Of a stretch of 64,000 nucleotides of DNA, positions 41,833 to 51,062 are shown piece by piece. The position numbers and the translations under genes were made by a program. This stretch comes from UBA4427 sp045106235 (GTDB lineage: Bacteria; Myxococcota_A; UBA9160; UBA4427). The notes under the pieces are model-generated. The model was not told where the DNA came from, ran no database searches, and was given only the letters and a program-made list of their open reading frames with translations. The stretch spans positions 62,001-126,000 of the forward strand of contig JBGCEJ010000008.1 in the NCBI GenBank assembly GCA_045106235.1, written 5' to 3'. Within the stretch, counting starts at the first letter, position 1. The number at the start of each line of letters is the position of its first letter.

Positions 41833-42291
41833 TTATTCGGAGATGATTTCGAGTTCGTCCCAGACGGGCCCGACCATTTTGCGCAAGACGGCTTCGCTGC
41901 CCCAGATGCGCTCACCGCCGAGCAAGCCATCCCGTTCCGTCGAAGCGAAGAGAACGCCGATGATTCGGTGCTTTTCGCTGCGTTCGGCTGAGCCGAGATC
42001 CACTTCATATTCTTGGATCAGCGATGATTCAGAGTGCCATTCTTCGATGAGCGTGAAGCCCACCATCGAGGGCATGAACTCGCTCACAAGATGCTCGTAG
42101 TAGCGAAGGACCTGATCGCGGCCGGTCGCGCGGCGCCCAATCGGCCAGAAGTCATAGACGGGGCTTTCGACCAGGGTGGCCATCGTGGCATCCAGGTCCC
42201 CCGCAGTTTCGACTCGGGCATGTCGCTCGCCAAGCTCTCGCATGGCCTCCGCGGTCCATCGGGGATTCGTGGTGTTGGGCGTATTGGGCAT
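41833..42291 (-). CDS. SnoaL/NTF2-like protein
   Basis: This 152-residue protein has the helix AMRELGERHARVETAGDLDATMATLVESPVYDFW, then RRATGRDQVLRYYEHLVSEFM and a beta sheet, the layout of NTF2-like proteins. It is the third of its kind in the window. The start is ATG 42291 (GGAG nine bases upstream); an in-frame extension upstream is ignored. Substrate unknown. It runs on the opposite strand to its neighbours. Confidence 0.75.
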   Translation of the reverse strand: MPNTPNTTNPRWTAEAMRELGERHARVETAGDLDATMATLVESPVYDFWPIGRRATGRDQVLRYYEHLVSEFMPSMVGFTLIEEWHSESSLIQEYEVDLGSAERSEKHRIIGVLFASTERDGLLGGERIWGSEAVLRKMVGPVWDELEIISE

Positions 42292-42399
42292 GAGAGGTCT
42301 CCTTGGTCGGGTGGGTGCTTGCAATCTTGTCTGAGGGTGTGAAGCTACAGGCCCGTTCACGCGATCGCCCTCGCGAAGAACGGGTCAAGGAAAGCGCAA

Positions 42400-43089
42400 A
42401 TGAATCTCTTCCGCCGTCTGATTCCTCTTCTCCTCGTATTTACGGTCGTTTCGATTTTTTCGGGGGGCGTCGTGCGCGCGGAGTCGCTCCCAGCGGATGC
42501 TGCTTGGACCTTGGCCTCCGACCAGGAAGAGGCCGGCGAGCCCGTTCGCGTTTTCGTCGAAAAAGAAAAGCGGCCTGGGAATCCCGCATTCCGGATCGAG
42601 ACCGAATTCGCCGTGGAGCCTCAGGTTGCGGCGGCAACACTGATGAACGAAATGATCGGCGCCCGCGAGATGCCGAAAGGGCAGACGCGGACGGTGCTCT
42701 CTCGAGCGGGCCGCGAAGTGGTCGTACAAACCGTAATCGAGCTCCCGTTGATGTTTTCAGATCGAGAGGTCGCTGTTCGGATTGAGCATTCGGACGACTC
42801 GGAAACGGGGATTCATCGCGTGGATTTCGCGGCGGCCAACGAATTATTGCCCCCTGCCGATAAGGGCGTCGTTCGACTCGACGGGACGGATGGCTATTGG
42901 GAGTTTCGACCGGCGGGACCGGGTCGTACCGAGGCGACTTACATGACGAGAGCGATGGTCGGGGGTTCGATTCCGGCCGCACTCGGCGACCGACTCCTGA
43001 AAGCGCAAGCGGTTGATTCAGTGAGCGACCTCCGAAATCGGCTCAGCGGAAAAATGCTCCCCCGCGTCGCATCGCCGCCGGCGCCCTAG
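42400..43089 (+). CDS. Periplasmic START/SRPBCC-like lipid-binding protein
   Basis: This 229-residue protein has a signal peptide (LIPLLLVFTVVSIFSGGVVRA) and a region like START/polyketide-cyclase domains: VRVFVEKEKRPGNPAFRIET, ELPLMFSDREVAVRIEH and YWEFRPAGPGRTEATYMTRA. Such folds carry hydrophobic ligands. Which ligand is unknown. AAGGAAA precedes the ATG. It is the last gene before the cco promoter region. Confidence 0.65.
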   Translation: MNLFRRLIPLLLVFTVVSIFSGGVVRAESLPADAAWTLASDQEEAGEPVRVFVEKEKRPGNPAFRIETEFAVEPQVAAATLMNEMIGAREMPKGQTRTVLSRAGREVVVQTVIELPLMFSDREVAVRIEHSDDSETGIHRVDFAAANELLPPADKGVVRLDGTDGYWEFRPAGPGRTEATYMTRAMVGGSIPAALGDRLLKAQAVDSVSDLRNRLSGKMLPRVASPPAP

Positions 43090-43431
43090 CCCGGTAGGCC
43101 CCTCTTGGGCCCACCCCAAGACCGCCCGCGCGCTTTGCTCCAGTTGGTCTACGCCTAACGCCAGACCCTTTGATCTTCCCTGTGTCAATCGGGATTTTCC
43201 AGAAGGTGATCAGGGCAAAACTGAGACATCTCGTCGTTAAGTGTGCCGGATTGTCACGCGCGGCGAAAAAACTCTCCTAGAAGAGCCGCTTGCCGCCCCG
43301 TGTTGCTTGCCGAATGGCATGTGACTTGCTCTTCTACGCGATGAGTGGAGAGGCTTGTCTCGAAAACGAGCGCTTCTTCATAGAAATGGCGCGCATCCGA
43401 AGGGCGCGTGCACTGCGAGGGGTTGGACGCA
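43090..43431. other. Gap upstream of the cco operon
   Basis: This 342-bp stretch holds no gene and must include the cco promoter. A nine-base inverted repeat, TAGAAGAGC (43278-43286) and GCTCTTCTA (43328-43336), encloses 41 bases. TTTGATcttccctgtGTCAATC near 43170 resembles an FNR/Anr half-site pair, but the spacing does not fit the consensus TTGAT-N4-ATCAA. A small hairpin with a GGCCC/GGGCC stem lies near the left end. Confidence 0.5.
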
Positions 43432-44877
43432 ATGGCTAACGCGCAAGCGAATGCGCCGGAATACGACGAAGGCGTCGTCCGTCAATTCACGATCATGACG
43501 ATCGTTTGGGGCATCGTTGGGATGCTTGTCGGCGTACTGATCGCCGCACAGCTTGCTTGGCCGCAGCTGAATTTCGATCTGCCCTATCTGAGCTACGGCC
43601 GTCTTCGCCCGCTGCATACGAATGCGGTGATCTTTGCGTTCGGCGGCTGTGCGTTATTCGGCACCTCGCTCTACGTGGTGCAGCGCACTTGTCGGACATC
43701 TCTATTCCTGCCGGGGCTTGCGAAGTTCTGCTTCTGGGGCTGGCAGCTCGTCATCGTCTCAGCTGCGGTGACGTTGCCTCTGGGCATGACTACCTCCAAG
43801 GAATACGCTGAACTCGAGTGGCCGATTGACCTTCTGATCGCCGTTGTCTGGGTGTCCTACGCGATCGTGTTCTTTGGCACGATCGTGAAACGAAAGACGC
43901 CGCATATCTACGTCGCGAACTGGTTCTACGGCGGATTCATCGCCACCGTCGCCGTCCTCCATATCGTGAATAGTCTCGCGATTCCGGTATCTCTGACAAA
44001 GTCCTATTCGGTCTACGGCGGCACGATCGATGCGATGGTCCAGTGGTGGTACGGGCATAACGCAGTCGGCTTCTTCCTGACTGCCGGCTTCTTGGGCATG
44101 ATGTACTACTTCGTTCCGAAGCAGGCCGAGCGCCCCGTCTATTCCTACCGACTCTCGATCGTGCATTTCTGGGCGCTGATCTCGGTCTACATGTGGGCGG
44201 GCCCGCATCATCTTCACTACACGACGCTGCCGGATTGGGTTCAGTCCGTCGGTATGGCGTTTTCACTGATTCTGCTTGCGCCTTCCTGGGGCGGCATGAT
44301 CAACGGCATGATGACTCTCTCGGGTGCCTGGGAAAAGCTGCGGGACGATCCCGTCATCCGGTTCATGATCGTGTCTCTTTCCTTCTATGGCATGTCGACC
44401 TTCGAAGGCCCGATGATGTCGATCAAGACGGTCAACGCGCTGTCCCACTATACGGACTGGACGATCGGCCACGTGCATTCGGGGGCTCTCGGTTGGGTCG
44501 CGATGATGACGATCGGATGTCTTTACTACCTGATTCCGCGACTGTACGGCCAGACCGAGATGTGGAGTGTTCGGCTGATCAATACCCATTTCTGGCTCTC
44601 CACCGTCGGCACGATCTTCTACGTCGTGAATATGTGGATCGCGGGCGTGATGCAGGGATTGATGTGGCGTGAAGTGAACGATGACGGAACCCTCGCCAAT
44701 ACCTTCGTGCAGACGTTGGAGGCGACTTGGCCCTTTTATGTGGGCCGACTTCTGGGTGGCTTTGTCTTCTTCACTGGGATGCTCGTGATGGCGTACAACA
44801 CGTATAAGACGATCAAGAACCAGCCGCAGGAGGCCTCGGTCACGCCGGGCCATGCGGCGGCGGAGGTGGCGTCATGA
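43432..44877 (+). CDS. ccoN: Cytochrome cbb3 oxidase subunit I, CcoN
   Basis: CcoN (481 residues) is the catalytic, membrane-spanning subunit of the cbb3-type oxidase, which reduces oxygen at very low concentrations. The low-spin heme histidine is in LRPLHTNAVIFAFGG, CuB histidines in YGHNAVGFF and WAGPHHLHYT, the cross-linked tyrosine region YYFVPKQAER, and the paired heme histidines in WTIGHVHSGALGW. ATG 43432 was chosen over an earlier in-frame start because the conserved N-terminus begins there. ccoO overlaps it by four bases. Confidence 0.97.
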   Translation: MANAQANAPEYDEGVVRQFTIMTIVWGIVGMLVGVLIAAQLAWPQLNFDLPYLSYGRLRPLHTNAVIFAFGGCALFGTSLYVVQRTCRTSLFLPGLAKFCFWGWQLVIVSAAVTLPLGMTTSKEYAELEWPIDLLIAVVWVSYAIVFFGTIVKRKTPHIYVANWFYGGFIATVAVLHIVNSLAIPVSLTKSYSVYGGTIDAMVQWWYGHNAVGFFLTAGFLGMMYYFVPKQAERPVYSYRLSIVHFWALISVYMWAGPHHLHYTTLPDWVQSVGMAFSLILLAPSWGGMINGMMTLSGAWEKLRDDPVIRFMIVSLSFYGMSTFEGPMMSIKTVNALSHYTDWTIGHVHSGALGWVAMMTIGCLYYLIPRLYGQTEMWSVRLINTHFWLSTVGTIFYVVNMWIAGVMQGLMWREVNDDGTLANTFVQTLEATWPFYVGRLLGGFVFFTGMLVMAYNTYKTIKNQPQEASVTPGHAAAEVAS

Positions 44878-45482
44878 ACCACGATATCGTCGAAAAGAAT
44901 ATCGGTCTGATGCTCGGCTTGATCATCGCGGTGATCAGTCTCGGGGGTCTTGCAGAAATCGTCCCTCTCTTTTTTCAGGAAGAAGTGGTTGAGCCAATTC
45001 CCGGCTTGAAGCCGCTGACCGCGCTTGAGTTGGAAGGGCGTGATCTCTATATCCGAGAAGGTTGCGTTGGCTGCCACTCTCAGATGATTCGTCCCCTGCG
45101 CGCGGAGACGCAGCGATACGGGCATTACTCCGTTGCCGGGGAAAGCGTTTGGAATCATCCCTTCCTCTTCGGTTCCAAGCGTACGGGTCCGGATCTCGCA
45201 CGTGTCGGCAAGCGCTATAGCAATGAATGGCACCGCGCCCATCTCGTGAATCCCCGCGACGTGGTTCCCGAATCGAATATGCCGGGCTTCCCTTGGCTCG
45301 CGGAAAATCTGCTCGACGGCGAGGATACGGCCGCCAAGATGAAAGCACTCCGTACAGTGGGCGTGCCGTATACCGATGAGGATATCGCGGGCGCGAAAGC
45401 GGCCGTCGACGGTAAGACCGAGATCGTTTCCCTGATTGCATATCTGCAGCAGCTGGGAACGCATCTCCAGGGAGGACGTTAG
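44874..45482 (+). CDS. ccoO: Cytochrome cbb3 oxidase subunit II, CcoO
   Basis: CcoO (202 residues) has an N-terminal helix (IGLMLGLIIAVISLGGLAEIVPL) and a c-type heme bound at CVGCH (C64, C67, H68), with the axial methionine probably in SNMPGFPWL. It passes electrons from CcoP to CcoN. The ATG overlaps the ccoN stop (ATGA) and ccoQ begins two bases after its stop, so the operon is tightly coupled. Confidence 0.96.
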   Translation: MNHDIVEKNIGLMLGLIIAVISLGGLAEIVPLFFQEEVVEPIPGLKPLTALELEGRDLYIREGCVGCHSQMIRPLRAETQRYGHYSVAGESVWNHPFLFGSKRTGPDLARVGKRYSNEWHRAHLVNPRDVVPESNMPGFPWLAENLLDGEDTAAKMKALRTVGVPYTDEDIAGAKAAVDGKTEIVSLIAYLQQLGTHLQGGR

Positions 45483-45484
45483 GC

Positions 45485-45670
45485 ATGGATATGGGAATTC
45501 TGCGCGGCGCGATCACCGTGTTGACCCTGGCCGCGTTTCTCGGCATTTGCTGGTGGGCGTATCGACCGGGCAATCGCGACCGCTTCGAACGAGATGGTTT
45601 GATGGCCTTTGAGGATTCGGAAATTTCGGAAATGGAAGTTGCGGGTGTCGTTTCGGAGGAATCGAGATGA
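45485..45670 (+). CDS. ccoQ: Cytochrome cbb3 oxidase small subunit, CcoQ-like
   Basis: This 61-residue protein has one helix (LRGAITVLTLAAFLGICWWAY) and a short acidic tail (FEDSEISEMEVAG), matching CcoQ, which stabilises the oxidase. It lies in the usual place between ccoO and ccoP and overlaps ccoP by four bases (ATGA). Confidence 0.85.
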   Translation: MDMGILRGAITVLTLAAFLGICWWAYRPGNRDRFERDGLMAFEDSEISEMEVAGVVSEESR

Positions 45671-46557
45671 GTCTTGGATGGAGTCTTTTCATCATCACGC
45701 TGATCACGATTAATGTCGTGGGTTGCGCTTGGCTGCTTTGGGCGAACCGGAACGTCAAAATTGATCCGAACGCGAAAGGGAATTCGACCGGACACGAATA
45801 CGATGGCATCGAAGAGCTGAATAATCCGCTGCCTGCGTGGTGGAGCTGGCTTTTCGTGGTCACGATTATCTACGCGGTGATCTACTTCGTGCTCTATCCA
45901 GGTTTTGGGCATCTGCCAGGCGTGCTCGGCTGGTCCTCGAAGGGGCAGTACGATGCGGAAGTCGATGATGCGAATCAGCGCTTCGGCCCGATCTTCGCGG
46001 CCTATGCGGCGCAGCCCCTGGATGAGCTTCTCAAGGAAGAGCGCGCGCTCGCCATGGGCGGCCGTATCTTTGGGAATAATTGCGCGACCTGTCACGGCTC
46101 TGATGCCCAGGGCGGGAAGGGCTACCCGAACCTGACTGACCAGGACTGGCTGCATGGCGGCGCGCCGGACACGATCAAGCATACGATCACGCTGGGTCGA
46201 AACGGAAATATGCCCCCGCTGGCGATGGTGATCGGTGGAGACCCAGGCGTTGCGGATGTAACGGAATACGTTCTTTCGCTCAGCGACCGTGAGCATGATG
46301 CTGCGAGCGCCGCGCGAGGCCAGACCCAGTTCAATATGGTATGCAGTGCATGTCATCAGGCTTCGGGCGAAGGCAATCCAATGCTCGGCTCGCCGAATTT
46401 GACCGACGATGTATGGCTGCATGGTGGTCGTCGCGAAGACATCGCGCGTGCCATGAACAAGGGCATTCTGAATCAGATGCCGGCGCACAAGGAAATCCTG
46501 ACGCCCGAACAAATCCACCTCGTTGCGGCCTACGTTTACAGCCTGTCGAGGAGATAG
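45667..46557 (+). CDS. ccoP: Cytochrome cbb3 oxidase diheme subunit, CcoP
   Basis: CcoP (296 residues) receives electrons from the cytochrome bc1 branch. Two N-terminal membrane helices and a FixP-like linker precede two heme c sites, CATCH (C139, C142, H143) and CSACH (C226, C229, H230). NLTDQDWLHGGAPDTI and NLTDDVWLHGGRREDI mark the two repeated cytochrome units. The start overlaps the ccoQ stop. Confidence 0.96.
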   Translation: MSLGWSLFIITLITINVVGCAWLLWANRNVKIDPNAKGNSTGHEYDGIEELNNPLPAWWSWLFVVTIIYAVIYFVLYPGFGHLPGVLGWSSKGQYDAEVDDANQRFGPIFAAYAAQPLDELLKEERALAMGGRIFGNNCATCHGSDAQGGKGYPNLTDQDWLHGGAPDTIKHTITLGRNGNMPPLAMVIGGDPGVADVTEYVLSLSDREHDAASAARGQTQFNMVCSACHQASGEGNPMLGSPNLTDDVWLHGGRREDIARAMNKGILNQMPAHKEILTPEQIHLVAAYVYSLSRR

Positions 46558-46569
46558 AGGTAGCCAAGG

Positions 46570-48012
46570 ATGAGCGGTACCACTTCGATTCTGAAGGTCG
46601 ATCCGGGAGCATCTTCTACGGGGAGCGGCACACCGCCGCCAGAAGAGCCGACGACCGTCAGCCTCTATGAGAAGTGGCGGAAGATTTATCCGCTCTGGGT
46701 GAGCGGCGGATTTCAGACCGCGCGCCGGGTTGTCTTGGTCATTCTGCTCGGGGTCTTCTACCTCGGCCCTTGGCTTCAGTGGAACGGCAAGCCGGGCGTC
46801 TTCTTTGACCTGACGCATAGGCAGTTCACGGTCTTCTGGACCACCTTCGTACCTGAAGAGTTTGTGCTGCTGGCTTGGCTGCTTCTGATCGCAGCGCTCG
46901 TTCTTTTCACGGTGACCGTCGCGGCGGGCCGCGTCTTTTGTGGTTGGGCTTGTCCGCAGACGGTTTGGTCCCTTGTCTACTTTACGATCGAGAAGTGGGT
47001 CGAAGGCGATCGCAATCAGCGGATGCGGCTTGATCAAGGCCCCTGGAATGCGAAACGCATCCGCACGAAAATTATCAAGTACACGCTGTGGGCAGCAGTC
47101 GCGTTTTCGATTTCGATCACGTTCGTGGGCTATTTCGAGCCGATTCGGGAGCTGTTTCCGAAGATCGTCCGTTTTGACCTAACAGGATGGGAGCAATTCG
47201 CGCTGCTCTTCCCTGCCGTGGGAAGCTTCTTACTCTCTGGCGTCCTGCGAGAGCAGGTGTGTTTTCACATGTGCCCGTACGCGCGATTCCAGAGCGTTAT
47301 GTTTGATCACGACTCTCTCATCATTAGCTATGACGAGAAGCGCGGTGATCCTCGCGGGAGTCGCCGGCGCAGCGCCGATCCCGCCGATCTCGGACTCGGC
47401 AGCTGTATCGACTGTCGGAAATGCGTGAACGTTTGCCCGACGGGAATCGATATCCGGGACGGTCTTCAATATCAGTGCATCGGATGTGCGGCCTGCGTGG
47501 ACGCCTGCACGGATGTGATGACGACGATGGGCTACGGCGAAAGTCTCGTTCGCTACAGCTCGCAAAATCGCGACCTTGGAGAACCGACGCGGCTTTTGCG
47601 GCCGCGACTCGTGGGTTACGCCAGCTTGATCGTGGTCCTGTTTGTGGCGTTCACCTCGGTCGTGAGCAGCCGGATCCCAATCGGACTCGATATCGCGCGC
47701 GACCGAAATCGGCTTTATCGCCAGAGCTGGGATGACAGCGTCGAGAACGTCTATACGCTCCGCGTTGAAAATCGCGATGACGTGGCGCATTCGTACAGCG
47801 TGAAATTCGAAAGTGGTCTTCCGCTTGCCTATGAAGGGCCAGAGACCGTTCATATCGAGCCCGGAAAGCTCGCTTCCGTGCCGATCCGAATGATTCTCGC
47901 CGGCGAGATGGCGAGTGAAGCCTTTGAAAACGAAGACGTCGTCTTTCACATTCAGGCCGAGAACAAGCCGGAGATTGAGATTGAAAAGACGAGCCGGTTC
48001 CATCGTCCCTAA
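46570..48012 (+). CDS. ccoG: Cytochrome c oxidase accessory protein CcoG
   Basis: This 480-residue polyferredoxin-like membrane protein assists cbb3 assembly, probably by reducing copper. The WACPQTVW motif and two iron-sulfur sets, CIDCRKCVNVCPTG and CIGCAACVDAC, are present among five or six membrane helices, and the C-terminal domain has the Ig-like segment YTLRVENRDDVAHSY. It follows ccoP by 12 bp. Confidence 0.95.
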   Translation: MSGTTSILKVDPGASSTGSGTPPPEEPTTVSLYEKWRKIYPLWVSGGFQTARRVVLVILLGVFYLGPWLQWNGKPGVFFDLTHRQFTVFWTTFVPEEFVLLAWLLLIAALVLFTVTVAAGRVFCGWACPQTVWSLVYFTIEKWVEGDRNQRMRLDQGPWNAKRIRTKIIKYTLWAAVAFSISITFVGYFEPIRELFPKIVRFDLTGWEQFALLFPAVGSFLLSGVLREQVCFHMCPYARFQSVMFDHDSLIISYDEKRGDPRGSRRRSADPADLGLGSCIDCRKCVNVCPTGIDIRDGLQYQCIGCAACVDACTDVMTTMGYGESLVRYSSQNRDLGEPTRLLRPRLVGYASLIVVLFVAFTSVVSSRIPIGLDIARDRNRLYRQSWDDSVENVYTLRVENRDDVAHSYSVKFESGLPLAYEGPETVHIEPGKLASVPIRMILAGEMASEAFENEDVVFHIQAENKPEIEIEKTSRFHRP

Positions 48013-48060
48013 AATCCGCAGCATCCGAAACGCCGCAAGAGCTGAGAAAGACGAGACACC

Positions 48061-48300
48061 ATGTTCACACGCGCACCTGCCGGAAGTCCCTGGTACCGCA
48101 ACTCCTGGCCCTGGTTCATCGTCGGCCTGTTAGGCATTTCGGTCCTGGGCAGCCTCGCCACGGTCTACATCGCCTATGTCCATCGGGACGAGGAAGTGCG
48201 TCGCGGCGAGTGGGTGATGCGCGATGCCAGCGCTGAAAGACAGCCGCAGGCCCTCGATGACCGAGGCGTCAGCGCCGGTCGGCCCGCGGATGGCGGCTGA
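48061..48300 (+). CDS. ccoH: Short FixH/CcoH-like protein
   Basis: This 79-residue protein opens PWYRNSWPWFIVGLLGISVLG and continues SLATVYIAYVHRDEEV, matching the membrane part of FixH/CcoH, which helps mature cbb3 oxidase. The usual periplasmic domain (about another 70 residues) is missing; the tail here is short and polar. It overlaps the N-terminal frame of ccoI by up to 77 bp, depending on the ccoI start. Confidence 0.75.
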   Translation: MFTRAPAGSPWYRNSWPWFIVGLLGISVLGSLATVYIAYVHRDEEVRRGEWVMRDASAERQPQALDDRGVSAGRPADGG

Positions 48301-50839
48301 GCTTCTCCCCGACCCCGCAAGCTGCGTCCATTGCGGCTTGCCGATTCCGCCCGGGCCCAAGGTCTACGCCGAGATTCGGGGTGTGCTGAGTCCGATGTGC
48401 TGTGTGGGATGTTCCGCGGCGGCGGAGATGATCGAAGCCGCCGGTCTGGGGGATTGGTATGCCCGGCGCGAGGGGCCGAGCGGCCAGGCGGCCGCACTTC
48501 CGGCAGACGTCCTCGATCGTCTCGCTCATCTCGAGAGCGATGCCTTTGAAGACGAATTCGTCGATCGGAAGGACGAGGGCGGAGCCGAAACGTCGCTGCT
48601 CGTCGACGAGCTCCGCTGTGCCGCCTGCGTCTGGGTGATCGAACGGCATTTGGGCGCGCTCGAAGGTGTGCGCTCCGTTCGAGTCAGCCTTGCGAGTAAG
48701 CGCGTGCAGGTCGTTTGGGATTCGGATGCGCTGCGCCTACGCGATTTGATTACCCGGCTTGCGGAGATCGGATTCGCCGCGCGGCCGGACCGACCCGGTG
48801 CACAGGCGGACCAGGACCAAAGAGAGCGTCGCGGCGCGCTGATTCGACTGGGGGTCGCGGGTCTGGGTGCGATGAACGTGATGACCTATTCCGTCGCTCT
48901 ATACTTCGGCGCGCTGGACGGCATGACCTCGGCTTCGGAAGCGTTGATGCGCTGGATGGGTTGGCTGGTTTCGACGCCGATCGTTTTGGTTTCGGCGCGG
49001 CCCTTTTTCGTCGGCGCATGGCGAGACTTGTCGCGCAGGCGGCCAGGAATGGATGTGCCCGTCGCGCTCGCGATCGGAGGCGCCTATGTCGTGAGCGTGA
49101 TCGCCACCGTGAACGGGACAGGGGAAGTCTATTTCGATTCCGTTTGCATGTTCACATTCTTTCTTAGCTTGGGGCGCTTCTTGGAGCAGCGCGTCCGACT
49201 GCAGAGCGCGGCCTTTGTGCGGGAGCGGGTGGATGCGGCGCCCGCGCTGGCCCGCCGGCTGCCTGCGGAGGGTCTGGCTCCCGAGGACGCTCGCGAAGAA
49301 GTGGTGCCGGCAAGGGCTCTCAAGGTGGGCGACCGCCTGCGCGTGTTGGCGGGGGAGGCGATTCCCGCCGATGGACGCATCGTTTCCGGGAGCAGCGGGG
49401 TGGATGAATCACTTCTGACCGGCGAAGCCTGGATGCGTCCTGTTTCGATCGGGGATTCCGTGGTTGCCGGCAGTCATAACGGCGACCAGCCGCTTGTGAT
49501 CGAGGCGGAACGCGTTGGGCAAGAGACGACCTTGGCCGCGATCTTGGCCCTCGTCGAGCGGGCTTCCGCGGAGCGCGCGCCGGTGGCGCTGCTTGCGGAC
49601 CGCGTTGCGGGTTACTTTGTGAGTGCGGTCCTAATTGTGGGGGCAATCAACTGGGTTGTCTGGAACACGGTGGATCCGAGCCGCGCAATCTGGACGACGC
49701 TGGCGGTTTTGGTGGCGACCTGCCCCTGTGCGCTCAGCCTGGCGACGCCGATGGCCATGGGCGCGGCGTCCCAGGGCCTGGCCCGCCGCGGTTTTCTGAT
49801 CGCAAACGCACGCGTTCTCGCTTCGCTCGTGGATGTAGACCGCTTCGTCTTTGACAAGACGGGGACGCTGACCGAAGGGCGACCGATCGTTTCGAAGACC
49901 GTGTTAGTCAGCGATCTGGCGGAGTCGGAGGCGCTTCGGATCGCAGGGGCGCTTGAGCGGGACTCGACTCATCCCGTTGCCCGCGCCTTTCTTGCTAACC
50001 GCGAGGCGGGCGAGAACGTTTCGCATCGAGAGAATATTCCGGGGGCGGGTGTGTCAGGCGAAATTCGGGGCCGGCGATATCGGCTCGGGCGCCCTGATTG
50101 GGCTCTTCCCGGGGAGGCCGGCGCCGCGGAGAGAGCGGCGCTTATCTCGGGCGACCCGAGCCACCCGAGCGGTCCGAGCGCGGCAGGCCGAGGCGAAGTC
50201 TCGGAAGAAGTCGATCCGCGCCTCTGGGTTGTACTGGCGGACGAAAAGCAGGCACTGGCTTGGTTTGGTCTCGAGGATCCCGTCCGTCCCGAAGCGGAGG
50301 TGGGGCTTTCGGGCTTGCGCGCGCGCGGCCTTTTGCTCGAACTGCTGAGCGGGGATCCGAGCGGGGCGGCGGCAGAGCTCGCGGATCGTCTGAGGCTCGA
50401 ACACGTTCGCCCCGCCGCGACCCCGGAAGACAAACTCGATCGCATTCGTGATCTGCAAAAGCAGGGCGAGCGGGTCGCGATCGTCGGGGACGGAGTCAAT
50501 GATAGTCCTTCGATTCAGGCGGCTGATATTTCGATCGGAATGGGGAGTGGATGCGACCTCACGCGGTTGGGCGCGGATGCGGTGTTGCTGAAAGACGATC
50601 TATCGCTCTTGCCCGAAGCGATCGAATGGGCGCTGCGCACCCGGCGCGTCATCGTGCAGAACTTAGCGGGATCCCTTGCCTACAATTTGATTGCGTTGCC
50701 TCTGGCGGTCACGGGGTATCTTGCGCCTTGGATGGCCGCGCTCGGTATGTCGGCCAGTTCCTTGGCGGTCGTGCTGAACGCGCTGCGGCTGAAGAACGCG
50801 CGGTCTACGCATCTTCCCGAAACGAAGCGGGCGGGCTGA
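48257..50839 (+). CDS. ccoI: Copper-transporting P1B-type ATPase CcoI
   Basis: This copper-exporting ATPase (about 860 residues) supplies copper for cbb3 assembly. It begins with a Cys-rich zinc-ribbon-like part (CVHCGLPIP, CCVGCSAAAEM), then a metal-binding domain with CAAC. The membrane metal site is CPCALSLATP, the phosphorylation site DKTGTLTEG (near residue 533) and the hinge GDGVNDSPSIQAAD. The start is uncertain: ATG 48224, 48257 or 48290 (the last overlaps the ccoH stop); 48257 is given as a compromise. Confidence 0.92.
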   Translation: MTEASAPVGPRMAAELLPDPASCVHCGLPIPPGPKVYAEIRGVLSPMCCVGCSAAAEMIEAAGLGDWYARREGPSGQAAALPADVLDRLAHLESDAFEDEFVDRKDEGGAETSLLVDELRCAACVWVIERHLGALEGVRSVRVSLASKRVQVVWDSDALRLRDLITRLAEIGFAARPDRPGAQADQDQRERRGALIRLGVAGLGAMNVMTYSVALYFGALDGMTSASEALMRWMGWLVSTPIVLVSARPFFVGAWRDLSRRRPGMDVPVALAIGGAYVVSVIATVNGTGEVYFDSVCMFTFFLSLGRFLEQRVRLQSAAFVRERVDAAPALARRLPAEGLAPEDAREEVVPARALKVGDRLRVLAGEAIPADGRIVSGSSGVDESLLTGEAWMRPVSIGDSVVAGSHNGDQPLVIEAERVGQETTLAAILALVERASAERAPVALLADRVAGYFVSAVLIVGAINWVVWNTVDPSRAIWTTLAVLVATCPCALSLATPMAMGAASQGLARRGFLIANARVLASLVDVDRFVFDKTGTLTEGRPIVSKTVLVSDLAESEALRIAGALERDSTHPVARAFLANREAGENVSHRENIPGAGVSGEIRGRRYRLGRPDWALPGEAGAAERAALISGDPSHPSGPSAAGRGEVSEEVDPRLWVVLADEKQALAWFGLEDPVRPEAEVGLSGLRARGLLLELLSGDPSGAAAELADRLRLEHVRPAATPEDKLDRIRDLQKQGERVAIVGDGVNDSPSIQAADISIGMGSGCDLTRLGADAVLLKDDLSLLPEAIEWALRTRRVIVQNLAGSLAYNLIALPLAVTGYLAPWMAALGMSASSLAVVLNALRLKNARSTHLPETKRAG

Positions 50840-50843
50840 GGCA

Positions 50844-51062
50844 ATGACGATTCTTCTCGTCCTGATTCCTTTGGGCTTCATTCTGCTTTGCATCGCGCTG
50901 GCCGCGTTTATTTGGGCCGTTCGCGACGGGCAATTCGAGGATCTCGAGGGGGAGGGCGCGCGGATCCTCTTCGAAGACGAGCCTGTACCGTCGCCGTTGC
51001 CACAGGCGAACGCCAAGGCTACCCGGAAAGCTGAAGAATCGAGCGAGGAGGTCCAGCCATGA
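50844..51062 (+). CDS. ccoS: Cytochrome cbb3 oxidase maturation protein CcoS
   Basis: CcoS (72 residues) has one N-terminal helix (ILLVLIPLGFILLCIALAAF) and the conserved IWAVRDGQFEDLEGEG stretch, required to insert heme and copper into CcoN in studied species. It begins four bp after ccoI and its stop overlaps the next ATG (ATGA). Confidence 0.93.
   Translation: MTILLVLIPLGFILLCIALAAFIWAVRDGQFEDLEGEGARILFEDEPVPSPLPQANAKATRKAEESSEEVQP

Noticed and set aside
43168..43190. FNR/Anr-like box before ccoN
   Set aside because: TTGAT and TCAA are separated by about nine bases rather than four, and no second copy is present.
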